Shown here: positions 21,920 through 33,403 of the stretch, piece after piece
Layout: each line of letters starts with the position of its first letter
Position numbering within the stretch: position 1 is the first letter of the stretch
Assembly: GCF_050947335.1 (NCBI RefSeq)
Contig: NC_134985.1
Location: forward strand, 22,311,190-22,375,189
Direction: 5' to 3'
DNA length: 64,000 nucleotides
Origin: Megachile rotundata
Lineage: Eukaryota; Arthropoda; Insecta; Hymenoptera; Megachilidae
The notes under the pieces: model-generated
What the model saw: only the letters and a program-made list of their open reading frames with translations
Database searches by the model: none
Told to the model about the DNA's origin: nothing
Position numbers and translations under genes: made by a program

Positions 21920-24900
21920 ATTTTATTTAAATTTAATAAATATGCTTACAAACACATGTCTCACACTTTCGGATGATAAGTAGAAAAGTATTACCTAAAG
22001 AGAAAATGGTGTTTATTAGTCTCCAAAAATGTATTTTATTTTCAACATTGCAGTACAAACATGGGTAATCAAATACATATGCATTTGTTTACACTTAGAG
22101 TACTCTCGTTGTAATAAACTAATCAAAAACAGAATCTCTTTTCTTGTGCTCTTAAAGTTCAATTATTTAAATCATCTGCATTACACTCATGAAAATAGCA
22201 CGAAATATCCATTAGTGGATAATGCAAAAAAATATTGTTTGCAAAGGATCACATTACTCGTAAATAATTGGAAAATGAAACTAGAGTAATATTTTAGGTG
22301 AATATATTATGGAAATTTTTGGGGATGATTTATGATAGAGTTTGTATATTTAAACACTGTAATAAAATCAGTTGTATTATAATAAATTATATCAATTTAT
22401 TTATAAATAAAAAATGTTATAAAAATAATATACCTTCATAGCTTTTTAAACCAAAAAATGATTTTTTACTTTAGAAACATATCATAAAGGTGTTTCTTAC
22501 TCAGGTTTCATTTTGTTTAGTGTTATACACCTTATCTTATTAAAGCCTTAATGAGTCATTCACACCCCTGTTTTTGTGTATCTTTGAAAGTATCTCTTGT
22601 ATTACCTTAAATATTTACAAAATTAAAAAATTTATAATAGGTTTCTGATTATCATGCATTCCTTGTTCTAATAATCATCGAACTTGGTGATAAATGATAA
22701 TAGACTAGAATAAATAAATTATAGAATTATTAATAAAAATATCGAAGATTAAGGATAATTATTAGATTTTACTAAAGTGAAAATAACAATTAACAGTTTA
22801 TAGTTTTTTATTATGTTCTTCTATTAAAATTGTTTGGATTGTATTTCTGAAAAAGATGAAAAATAAATGCAAGTAGTTGTAAGTAAATTGATATTTATTA
22901 GTAAACAATACTGAAGTCCAACTTAAAATGCAATATTTATGACTAGCACTTGTAATTTATGTGTAACAAACAATAATAATTGATGTACCAATATATTATA
23001 ATCAAAGTACAACACTGCATATATTTCGAAAGTATATTTCTTACAGTAATCTTTAAATATTTTATTTTGTTATATACATAATTGTATTAAAAAATGTAGT
23101 AAAATAGATTACTTATACAAAATGAGTTTTTAAATTACTTCGTAATACTAAACTATAATGTATAGTTGATTGAATGTATACTTAAATATTTAAAAAGCAT
23201 GTATACATGAGCAACTTTTAAAAGATTGTTTAACTGATGAATAAATGTTGTACTTTGAATACAATTATAAACTTTGGTATATAACAAATAAATTATGACT
23301 ATGCCAAATGCATTTTTTTTTTTAAATAAAATATCAATTATAATAGTATTGCAATTATATGAAACTGTATGAGCATATTTCAAAGTTTTTTTTTTTAAAT
23401 TTTGATGCCTTTTTATTTATGTATATTACATAAAAGAAGTTTAGAAATATATCATTTAATGACATTTGGCATAGAACTTTTCATATACTTTTCTTAACAC
23501 TGATATTAACAAGAATAAAACATAATTAAATAAAGCATTGATATTCTTCAATAATGCTAATTTTTCACAAGAACACGTATGTGCAACTTATATTAATGTA
23601 AAATACATTTGTTATAAAATGATACTAATTCTGCTCTACATACCTCCCTCTTCGGCTGAGGTATCATGGTGCCTTTAACCATTAATTATACGCACATGCT
23701 TCACATATGTTTAAATTCATCCTTAGACTTAGTCTTTTCCATCTGGTAATAGTACTTATATTGCAAAATCTACCACGTGAATATTGAGTATAAAATTTGT
23801 TTGTGTAGTACTGCAAAGTTCAAGAAAGTGCAAACAAAAAATTCTGAGCAATATGTATATGTGGCCTTCGCTATTCCATGATTTATGAAGCTGCATAGGG
23901 GAAGCAATTCAAAGAGAAAATAAAGTAAACATCTATTAATTAATGCGTCTAGTAACAGTCAGTACACATTTTGTATAAAAACTTTCTCCCCTTCCTTGAA
24001 AAATCTATTTTTACATCAGTGCTTTATAGTGAGCTCTGTATAACATTACAGAATACAAAATTTATCAAAGTAATATCTCCATTACTGAAGATGAGATTGT
24101 ACACCTCTTCAGGAAAGGGATAAAAATAAAAATATATGTTATTACAATTTACTAAATTTTTATCTGAAGCTCCTTCCTACTTTTCCATTTGGTTATTCGA
24201 AATTGCAAATTGAAAACTTTTCATGTGATTTATATTAATTCTTAATATTAGTTATAATCTAAATTTTATATAACGATTACAAATAAAATGTACATTTTCA
24301 GAACTTTGTCCGAAAATTTCTTAAATTACCAAATAAAACAAAATATATAAAATTAAGTATAATATAATTAACTTCGATCAAGTGCTTCGCACGATGTAAT
24401 CTCGTTAAATTTATCTGAGCACAAGAATAAACAGTGACTTCGATTACCTCGATTCAACTGCATAATTTAAGGAATCAGAATTCTATAATTTATAATTTTA
24501 TATAGCACCAGTCGCTAATCAGTTTTAATAAAGAATTTTTTACCTTTTAAGGTAAATATTATCAAATCTTATTTTAAAATTGACTATAAGAAAAACGAAA
24601 AACTGTGATACTTTAAAAGAGATTGCACATTGTAACATCAATTATTGTTTTATAAACTTAAAAAATCAAAAAATATATACATATATAGCTAATATGCTAA
24701 GGATTCAAAAATCCTTGATGATTTAATATTATTTTACAAAATGAAGCAATATACACAAAAATATTTACATTATAAAGCAATAGAAAATAATAAAGCTGTA
24801 TTCATCCAAAGATTATTCTCAAAAACAATTATATAATAATTTATGAAAAAATATATATGATGCTCAAAAATGAAGATATTTATAAAGTATTATGATTCCA

Positions 24901-25927
24901 TTAGTTCGTTGAATATTTGTTCTAAGTTAATCAGTCTGTAGCAGCTACTTCTAAACTTAAAACATGATACAACAACGTCATTAAACTGATTAATATTGAA
25001 ATTTTCTATAGTTGGCAGACGCAATAACTGATATTTATATATGCCAGATTATATCTTAATGTAACATTAGTCTACAGCTTTTTTTATAATTGCTTGTACG
25101 TGCATCATATTAAAAAATGATTCGTTAACTCTATGTTTGATCGTCCGATAAAGTGGAATATCAACTACATTCATATGCTTCTCAGTTATATTAAACACGA
25201 ATTTCAAAATTCTATAACGATTAATGAAATGCATAATTGAATAATCTCTGGTAAAAACAAAATCTGTTAACTAAATTTCCAATGAAAATGAAAAGTATTT
25301 ATGCTTTTAATATTTGACCAAAAATTGCAATATAAAATATATGGCACACAAGAAGGAGTAATTTAATCACTGCTTTACATTATTATATATGAATATTATA
25401 CATTCATTGTATGATGTGAAATTGTAATTTATTATTTTGAAACAACAAAGAGGAACTGAATCCAAAGTAATATACAGAATTTGCTGAAATAATTCTACGT
25501 GTGCTCCTGAAATCATTTTCATAAAATTAAAAGATCAAATGTCAATTTATTTGTGCACTTTCAATAAAATTATGCAAATATGAATTCTAATTCAAAATTA
25601 TATTTTAACGAATATTATTTTTTGCTTCATATCTTTTTTAGTAATTTTATGCTTTGTAACTACACTGTTCATAATTCTATATACGAGCTGCGTGGAACGG
25701 ATTACCCTTCTTTACAAAAAGATATTAGATATTATGTCTGAAATTTAAACTTGTACATAACATATGTAGAAATCAGCTATGTCGTTATACTTCATTATTA
25801 TATTGCTTATTGAAATCATACGAAACAGAATCGTGTAATACTTTGAATCTTAAACTATATATACTAAACATTTGGCAAGTATTTGAAAAGAAAAACCGTG
25901 AGAAATAAAAAATTATATGTTTGTACC
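21920..25927. other. AT-rich gene-free region, probably SOCS 3' UTR and intergenic DNA
   Basis: Four kilobases of very AT-rich DNA lie between convergent Ube2g2 (plus) and the SOCS gene (minus). I see no coding exon, tRNA or structured RNA that I can support. Several AATAAA and ATTTA motifs occur on the minus strand, so much of the right-hand part may be a long 3' UTR of the SOCS gene. Confidence 0.45.
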
Positions 25928-28663
25928 TCACGATAGGCCTTGCGGTGTGAAACAAATCTTCTCTAATTCACCAGTTGAAGAACTAACAGGAGATTCAGCT
26001 CTGTCATCTTGTTCAGCTAATTGTTCGCTGTAGTAATGAGGCATACTCAGGTAATCGATGAGCCGCCGTGGCAGAGGTAGAGTTGGAATAAGATCCCTGC
26101 GTACAATTTTCAAAATAACAAATCTGCACATGTGTTGTAAACTCTGAACCTGTTTGAATCTCGACACTGGATGAAGAAGTTGCACACGCATTGGACCTAA
26201 CACTGGCCGTCGATGAAGAAAAAACAGGTATCGTCCACTACGCGAATGCTCTACTGCATTTTCAATAAAATCGACAATTGTATGAGACTTAAATTTTGTG
26301 CAACTTCCAAAGCTGAAATTACCTGTACAGATAACAGAGAAGAAAAAGAAGATATTAAAAGTAGTAATTTGGGAATATCCAAATATGTTCCTTTTAGCAA
26401 TAGCAGAATACTTACCCTGATCATGCTCTATTCTTACATGTCGCACGCAACTGTTAAGTCTAAATGATAAAGAAAAAATATAATGATCATCGCTACTATC
26501 TCGCACAATGAATGATCCATCCGGTTCATTGGACAGTATTTTCTCCGCAGCTTCGCCAGATATTGGGCCCCAATACCATCCATACTATTTTAACAAAAAT
26601 TTGTATTAATTATGAAACAATTTAGTATTAGGCAAGTACATAAAATTCGGTGAAGACATAAATTATGAAAGCATACATCTTTTACTTTCTCGATGCTAGC
26701 AGCAAAATCCATACTAGTATCTTCTGTTGGCTCTTCTTCGACTTTTGGTGCAGGTGGAGGCATTTGTGGCGGTACAGAAGTTGGACTCTCACATTTAGAT
26801 ACCATCGTTGTTAGCGCATCTTCTGCTTGCTCTACGCCTCCTACGTGTCCATTACTTTTTGGTAATGGCGGTAACGCACGCTTAAAAAAAGGTAGCTTTT
26901 GTACAGTGGGATCTACCTCTGAGGTAGTATTATTATTATTAGCATGTTGGTCAGAATCAACACCCTCTTCCTCTTCTACGATTTCACCCTGTACAATGCT
27001 ATTTCTTTTTTCTACGAAATGGTCTGGAGAACCCAAACGTCTGAATCTAAAGATATTGCAAAGTGTTTGTTTCAAATTTAATGAGAAATTCCGTTGACCC
27101 TTCTTGATCTTGTCTCTTTCAGAATCAACCTTTTCCTTATGTGGTTCCTCTTTTACCTTTTTATGTTTAATACTAACAAACGAATTCTTTTTATGTTTCT
27201 TAACATTACCATTATTATTATTGTTATTGTTATTATTATTATTATTGTTATTGTGAATCAGTCCATTGCTATTTTTGTTTGAGATTGGAATATCCATCGC
27301 TGAATCTGTATGCGGATTACTATACCTATTGTTATTATTTACACTAATACCTTTTGGCATCGCAAGGTGTACAGGTGTATGACTTATTGGAACTTTATCG
27401 CGTTTAATTTTATTTTCACTAGAGTCACTGGAGCTTGAATATAGCGTTTGTAAATATTGACGCACTTCATGTAAAGTCATATGAATCGGTTCACCGATAT
27501 TATGCATATGACCATTAGATGTCCGGGATACATGTCGGCCAGATGTACCCGGAACACTATGACGTTTCCCATTTCCAGCTTCGTTGCAACATACGTCAGA
27601 TAGCAGTCTCTGGGATTTTATAACATGGGTAATAGCACGAGGTTTCCCACAGTAATGCCTTGCCTGTTGTATATGAGCTTCTAATTCACTTTGAGAACTA
27701 GCAGATACATTTCTTCTTCTTTTACGATGATGTCTATGACGTTTCGGCCTTTGCGGTGTTCTAAGATAATGCAAAGGTCTAACTACATCTATTGGTACAG
27801 TATAAATGTCGGAATCAAAGGGCACATTGTACATATCACTGATCTCACTGGTCGTTAAAACATCGTGCGACATAGCAGAAGTAATAAAGCTGCTATCGTC
27901 TGCTTTGTGACTCAGTCCTGAGGTATTTATCGAATTATGAGAACTGGACAAACGAGAAGAAGCTAAAGAACATCGTGAATTTGGACGATTCAAAGTATTG
28001 TAAGGAGTAATCAAAGTGGTAGCCCCTTGACACGACGAAGGTGTTAACAAGTCTGTTGCCCAAAGACGTTTTGAATTGTATACACTACGAGTTACCACCG
28101 GTATATGGTTTGTTGCTGGTGCTATTCTTCCTTCTGGCCATGATATTCTACAAGATATTATTAATGCTTCTTCGATCATTGACTGTACTAAGGTCTCAGC
28201 ATAATCATCTATTAACCGTGGAACTTTTTGTCTCATTAATTGTGCATAGCTAAGAATTGGTGCAGACGAAGATTCAGAATTAGGAGGAGAAGGGCTATCT
28301 TGAAATTCTGGTGGAGGTTTAATAGCTACATCGACCACTTCAACTTCTAGCTTTCCATCAGCATCAGTCCAACCTGGTCCTTTCTTCAGCGTATTAAAAT
28401 TTTCACCGCACATACCATCCGAGTAATCAAAAGAATCTTGCGATAAGGATTTACTTTCTACATCGCTTTCTTGCATCTAAAACAAGCTGTATTAGTTATG
28501 TGCCTTATAAAATATGACATCAATATAAAATTATGATAAATTATACCTCGATTGCAAGATGTGCTCGAACAGAATCACTAGAAATGGACCCTCCAATTCC
28601 ACTGCTACCAAGATCACTGAGAGGTCCAGTAGCGCTTAGTGAACATGACGGTGGAGAGTCCAT
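25928..28663 (-). CDS. Suppressor of cytokine signalling, SOCS6/7 type (SH2 plus SOCS box)
   Basis: SOCS proteins use an SH2 domain to bind phosphotyrosine targets and a SOCS box to recruit Elongin B/C-Cullin 5 ubiquitin ligases. Exons are 28547-28663 (MDSPPSCSLSATGPLSD...), 26677-28476, 26416-26584 and 25928-26322, giving 826 residues. An in-frame TAA precedes the ATG. The long N-terminal part is low-complexity: an acidic segment, His/Arg-rich RPKRHRHHRKRRR, an Asn run (27211-27254) and a Pro-rich stretch before the SH2. The SH2 begins YGWYWGPISGEAAEKIL (about residue 640). It has the phosphotyrosine-binding Arg in GSFIVRDSS (about R667). The SOCS box is SLQHMCRFVILKIVRRDLI to LPLPRRLIDYLSMPHYY. 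Sequence style matches vertebrate SOCS6/7 and fly Socs16D rather than SOCS5/Socs36E. Which of the fly genes is the strict orthologue is not settled here. Confidence 0.9.
27211..27254 (-). repeat. AAT/AAC trinucleotide repeat encoding poly-Asn in the SOCS gene
   Basis: A run of about 14 AAT/AAC codons on the minus strand encodes an uninterrupted Asn tract within the disordered N-terminal half. The mixture of two codons suggests some age, but length variation between individuals is likely. Confidence 0.9.
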
Positions 28664-28845
28664 CTCAATACTCGTAATTTATTTGTTTGCTAAAAGATTT
28701 ATAATAGCCAAAATTTTTGGAAACTCCACATTGTCCCCTATAATTTAATAATAAAATTTGTTTATTTCATGATTAATTTTATTGTTTTAAGTACTATTTC
28801 TTCAATGCTTTCTATTTGATTTTTAAATGAAACAAATATTCTTAC

Positions 28846-28939
28846 CTGAAAATAGCAATTATGGGCAATACATGAATGTTTCATGATCTTCATGATTACA
28901 TGCGTGCTTGTACTTTTCAAATGGTCCATTATGAAGAAA
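28846..28939 (-). other. Probable 5' non-coding exon of the SOCS gene
   Basis: On the minus strand an acceptor (ACTTTCAG) at 28942-28940 and a donor (GTAAG) at 28845-28841 bound a 94-base exon. A candidate acceptor, ATCTTTTAG, lies between it and the coding start at 28663. The exon contains ATG triplets that would open a short frame not continuous with the SOCS frame, so it would be a leader with upstream start codons. The assignment is from splice sites only. Confidence 0.4.
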
Positions 28940-31175
28940 CTGAAAGTATATTAAAAGAAAAGAACTATACATCAAAATAATTTTTACACAATTTATAGAA
29001 TGAAATAGAATGTTGATATTTTTCTTATAATTGAAATACAATCACTGTGAACGTTTTATCTAATTTTTTAAGTTGCTATACAATTCAATACAAGATTACA
29101 TTTTTTTTTAAAAGAATATATCTTACATTTCATAAATTTCTATTACTCAACATTCGATCATAAATCATACAACATTCCTTTCGTGTAGTAGAACTGTACG
29201 AACATACATGAGAGAAAAGAAAGAAGAAAGATATTATTACAAAAATTATTTGATGCTGTCAAAAGATGTATGACATGAAAAAACAATATGTCTCGATATC
29301 AATTTAAAGAAGAATTTAGACCCACGTTGACTAACTACAGACAAGAATCGAAATATCCTTCGATATGATTCATCTTTTAGTTGTATATTGTGCGAAATGT
29401 TCGAAATATCTTGATCAAAAGTACATGCCGTACAGGGAGCACTTTAATATCCCGGCAAGGTTGATGTTTGCGTCGTAGATAGTAGCAGATTATGTTTGAC
29501 GTTTCGAAAGTTAAAAATGGATTTACGTACTTATGCTAGGTTACTCGCAATTCGATTGGATTCACGTAAGTCTCGTCAATGAAGCAAAGTATAAAAAAAA
29601 CGTTCATGGTTGTCACATAATGTCCGTTCGACAGACAAATCAATATTTAAAAGACAAACGCGAGTCCTTCACGTTACAGTTTACTCCATGTCAGTTCCGT
29701 TCCCACATTCCGTCTGTCATGCCGAGGAAGAATTCTATTCGAGTACTTTCCGGGATCGACGGTAGTATTTCACAAAAGGAGGAATCGTAGCCACCAATGT
29801 GATTGCATAATTCAAAATGATTTTACGTGTTTAGTTAGTCACTTATTTCGAACAAGTCAATGCATGTAAATAAAATTATTTTATTTTATAGCATAATATA
29901 CAATTATTCTGTTTAAATTAACGAATGAAATCATTTAAAAAAGAACTTCTAGTCTTTCATGATTAACCAGATTCTACCTTCGTTCACGAGAAAATAATGT
30001 TAGTCGCGCAGTTCAGGGAGCTCCTTACCCACGAGTAAGTTGCACCTCTAAAGCTTGCTTCTATCATCATGGTCACATATGCTGTGAGAAAGAATAAATA
30101 AAACAGTTTTTAAAATATGTTTATAAAATTTAACGATACATTAATTGTATGTTATATTGAGACCTATATTATTAAATTCCTAAATACTATATTTCTAACT
30201 TATATTAAATATAAACGAAGAAAGATATAATGTAACCAGCAAGAATTAGGAATCGTAAAATTTTTTATCCACCAGGTAGATATTTTCGACATCGCGATTG
30301 TCATAACAGCGCTCGCGCAATGCCATGCATTATAGAAAGTATAGAATATAGAACTGTTAATATACACAAAAAAGAACAGAACTTCTCAATTTACATATAT
30401 ATGCACAATAAGGTTGATTTTAAGTGGGTGGAAGTATATTAAATATGTTAATTGAGATGTATCACATACTTTATACGATTTATTATATCAGTATTATTAA
30501 AAGTACGCACTGAAATCTCAATTTTAAGTTGTTATACGAGAAGTTTTTAAAAAATTCCCTAGGCAAAAATTTACTAAATGCAGATAAACGCGGTATCGAT
30601 GGCGCTGTTGACGATGGTAGACATTTCTTCGACCGGTAGTTGTCAGTTCTAATTTATTATTTATTTATGTGCATTTTCTGCAATTATGATTATGCAAGTG
30701 TGAAACAGTCTCGATAATGTCCTAGGTGTCGTGGAAGTTTACATACGTAGATTTAAAAAACATCTACCTCAGTTGACATGCATATGTTAGTATCAGTTGA
30801 CGTATAATATGAACGTGTATCTGACACGAGTGTTAACAGAAATGAATAATTACAAATAAGTTAAATAATCTGTATCGATTAAGTATGTATTATAAAAATG
30901 TTATTATTATAATTGTATAGTAATTTGAAATCTCTAAAGTAATAAATTTAAAACAAATTGCTAAAGGTACCAATTTTTATTAGTGTAAAATTATTTAAGT
31001 TAAATTTAGTTAATATATTCTTTTCTACTTTTAACATTTTATTAAACGATTAATTTAAAAATTATCAATACGTGTTTATTATTTATTAGTTAACATGAAT
31101 TGCATAATAAAAATTGTTTAAAATATAACGTGTAATATCAAATTACAGATATCCGGAAATAAATAGCTGATAAAT
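28940..31175. other. Intergenic interval between divergent SOCS and SLC66A3 genes
   Basis: AT-rich with a GC-richer patch at about 29400-29790, likely the SOCS promoter and first non-coding exon. A second patch at about 30590-30750 is a candidate SLC66A3 leader or promoter. No coding exon is recognised. Confidence 0.4.
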
Positions 31176-32055
31176 ATGTTGCTTCAACAGTTGGCTGACT
31201 TTTTAAGCCTTATAACAATAGGGATGTGTTTTATATTAAAAATTCCACAAATTTTAAATTTACTTTTAGCCAAGTCAGCAGATCAAATTTCGATCTTAGC
31301 CCTATTGTTAGAATTAACAAGGTAATTTTAATGTCATTTAAAAATTTTTTACTTTTAATACGGATTCAGAATATTTTTAATATTTATTACAATATAGTAA
31401 ACAAATGTTTTATTTTGCAGCTATACTGTGATGACTAGTTATAATTATACAAATGGCTATTCAGTATTATCCTACTTGGAATATCCAGTTATTCTGTTAC
31501 AAGAATATATTTTAATCTTTCTAGTCTTGAAATACTTAAACAAAATAAATAAATTCTCAATTTTAATCTCAATACTATACTTTTCTATAAGTATTTCTTT
31601 TGCACTGCAACTTATTCCAAAAACTGTACTCACTATTTTAGCGGTTAGTTAATTAATAACGAAATTTATGAATTTTGAAAATATTGTTTATAATTTTAAA
31701 ATAACTTTTTGTTTGTAGCCAATGTGTACACCTATTTCAGTCTCTAGCAAAGTTGTTCAATTACTTGCGATATTCCGTGCCAAAAATGCGGATACAGTGT
31801 CGCCAATCACTTGGTTCATCTCTGCATTTACTAACTTAAGTACGTTACTAATAAAAAAACATCGATTTCTTTTATCTAATTGAATCCCAAAATAAATAAA
31901 GAAATTCGTCTTGGTTTGCAGCGAGAGTATTTACGATATGGATGGACTCGGCGGACATTATATTATTAGCAAATTTTATCATATCTGTAATTTTAAGTTC
32001 GAGCATCATGCTTTCCGCTATTTATTATAGATGGAATAAAGTAAAACGAGATTAA
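31176..32055 (+). CDS. PQ-loop repeat membrane protein SLC66A3 (PQLC3)
   Basis: A small seven-helix membrane protein of the PQ-loop/SLC66 family. Relatives SLC66A1 and cystinosin export amino acids from lysosomes, but the substrate of SLC66A3 is not established. Exons are 31176-31321, 31421-31643, 31719-31839 and 31922-32055, and they close in frame to 207 residues. Diagnostic blocks are the first PQ motif ILKIPQILNLLLAKSADQIS, LLLELTSYTVM, LSYLEYPVILLQEYILI and the second repeat ISVSSKVVQLLAIFRAKNAD followed by TVSPITWFISAFTN. An in-frame TAG lies a few codons upstream of the ATG. Length matches human SLC66A3 (about 202 residues). The introns are all under 100 bases. Confidence 0.92.
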
Positions 32056-32860
32056 GAGTTCTTTAGTAACTCTATAAAATTATACAATTATACTGCAAAA
32101 ATGGCCTAGTCAATATACATATATTATATTCAATTTCTTGGAATAGAAATTTACGAATTAACGATAAACTGTACTTTGTTGGTATTATATACTTAATCTT
32201 CGAATCTTAATCTTAACGTTTCAAATCAACGAGATACTGTACATACATGCGTACATGTTCAAAATCAGATAAAAATGTTGTAGAAAAATGAAATGCATAT
32301 TATAACCGACTGCAGTTGATACGTTTATAATAACCCTTCAATCACTTATCACTTTCCTTCCAATAGATAACTGTACAAGACTACGCGGAACAGAAATCCT
32401 TTCATTCGAAACAAATTCAGATATCATAAAATCTTAAGTGTCTATTCTATACATATACTCGGGCAGGACAGTATAGAATACTAAGTAAAATGGACTTAGG
32501 GATGCTGAGTAGTAGTAGGCTGTACGTGAGAGATAAACATACAATGGAAGTTTCGAGTCACATCGAATTGTATTCGAACCATAAACAAGTTTGATAGACT
32601 TAAAAGTCTTGAGTATGTTCGAAAACTTGTACTTGTCTCAACGATGAAACAGAAGTCTTTTTAGCACGTAAAACCACTTCTTTGTATAAATAGATCTTAA
32701 GTAAATATCTCCGCTCAGATTTGTGGTCGAAGTTGACGCATCCAAGGATGGTGAGTAGACAATAGTCCATTCTGTCGCACCGAATGTAGGTGCAATTTTG
32801 TGTAGGGGTACAGAATGGCATAGCATACGGTTTCAAAGTGTATGGACCATCCTTTTACAG
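32056..32860. other. Intergenic DNA between SLC66A3 and LanA
   Basis: No gene is recognised in this 0.8 kb. A minus-strand frame at 32600-32836 has no family resemblance and no supporting signals. Confidence 0.5.
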
Positions 32861-33110
32861 CAGGGCTTCCCAAACTTTTATAGACTAAGACTCACATTGA
32901 AAAATCATCTGAAATCTGAAAATTAAAAACTTTCAAAATTCCAAAGTTCTGCAACCTATTCGTTTACAAGCTATATTTTAAAGAGAACTAAGCGTTAAAT
33001 AAAAAAATACCGTTCTACTGCTTATAAATGTTAGATATTTCAATATTTGACGGTCCACTCAAAATTAGTTTGCGACCCAGCAGTCGGGACCCACACTTTG
33101 GGAATCTCTG
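32861..33110. mobile_element. Non-autonomous hAT-like element (MITE)
   Basis: A 250-base element has imperfect terminal inverted repeats: left CAGGGCTTCCCAAACTTT, right (reverse complement) CAGAGATTCCCAAAGTGT. They match at 13 of the first 16 positions and begin with the CAGNG ends typical of hAT transposons. The flanking octamers TTTTACAG (left) and TTTCGGAG (right) agree at five of eight bases, as an old 8-base target duplication would. There is no transposase frame. The element ends 293 bases upstream of the LanA start codon. Confidence 0.68.
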
Positions 33111-33403
33111 TTTCGGAGACTCACCACCCCCACCGCCCCTCTACCACAGTTGCTGCCGGTCTTCGATGACCTCCGGCCTGTCAGTCTACACCGAGAAGCC
33201 GTTCAGGCACCATCACAGCATCTTCGCGTCTCTCTCTTGCCGCATTCTCCCGCGGAGAGAAAGACAGCGAGAGAGGGACAGGAAAAAAGGGATACACCAA
33301 TCGAGAGAGATTTTGTGAGGATACGTTGCTATAAAGGAAAGTAAGAGGAAGAGCAAGGGAGGTGCCGACCGACAGTGGCAGGCACAATCTGTCCACTGTC
33401 AGG

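Noticed and set aside
22029..23383. Small open frames in the AT-rich region after Ube2g2
   Set aside because: No start context, no conservation evidence and low-complexity translations.
27094..27282. Plus-strand frame of Ile/Val repeats
   Set aside because: It is the antisense shadow of the poly-Asn tract in the SOCS gene.
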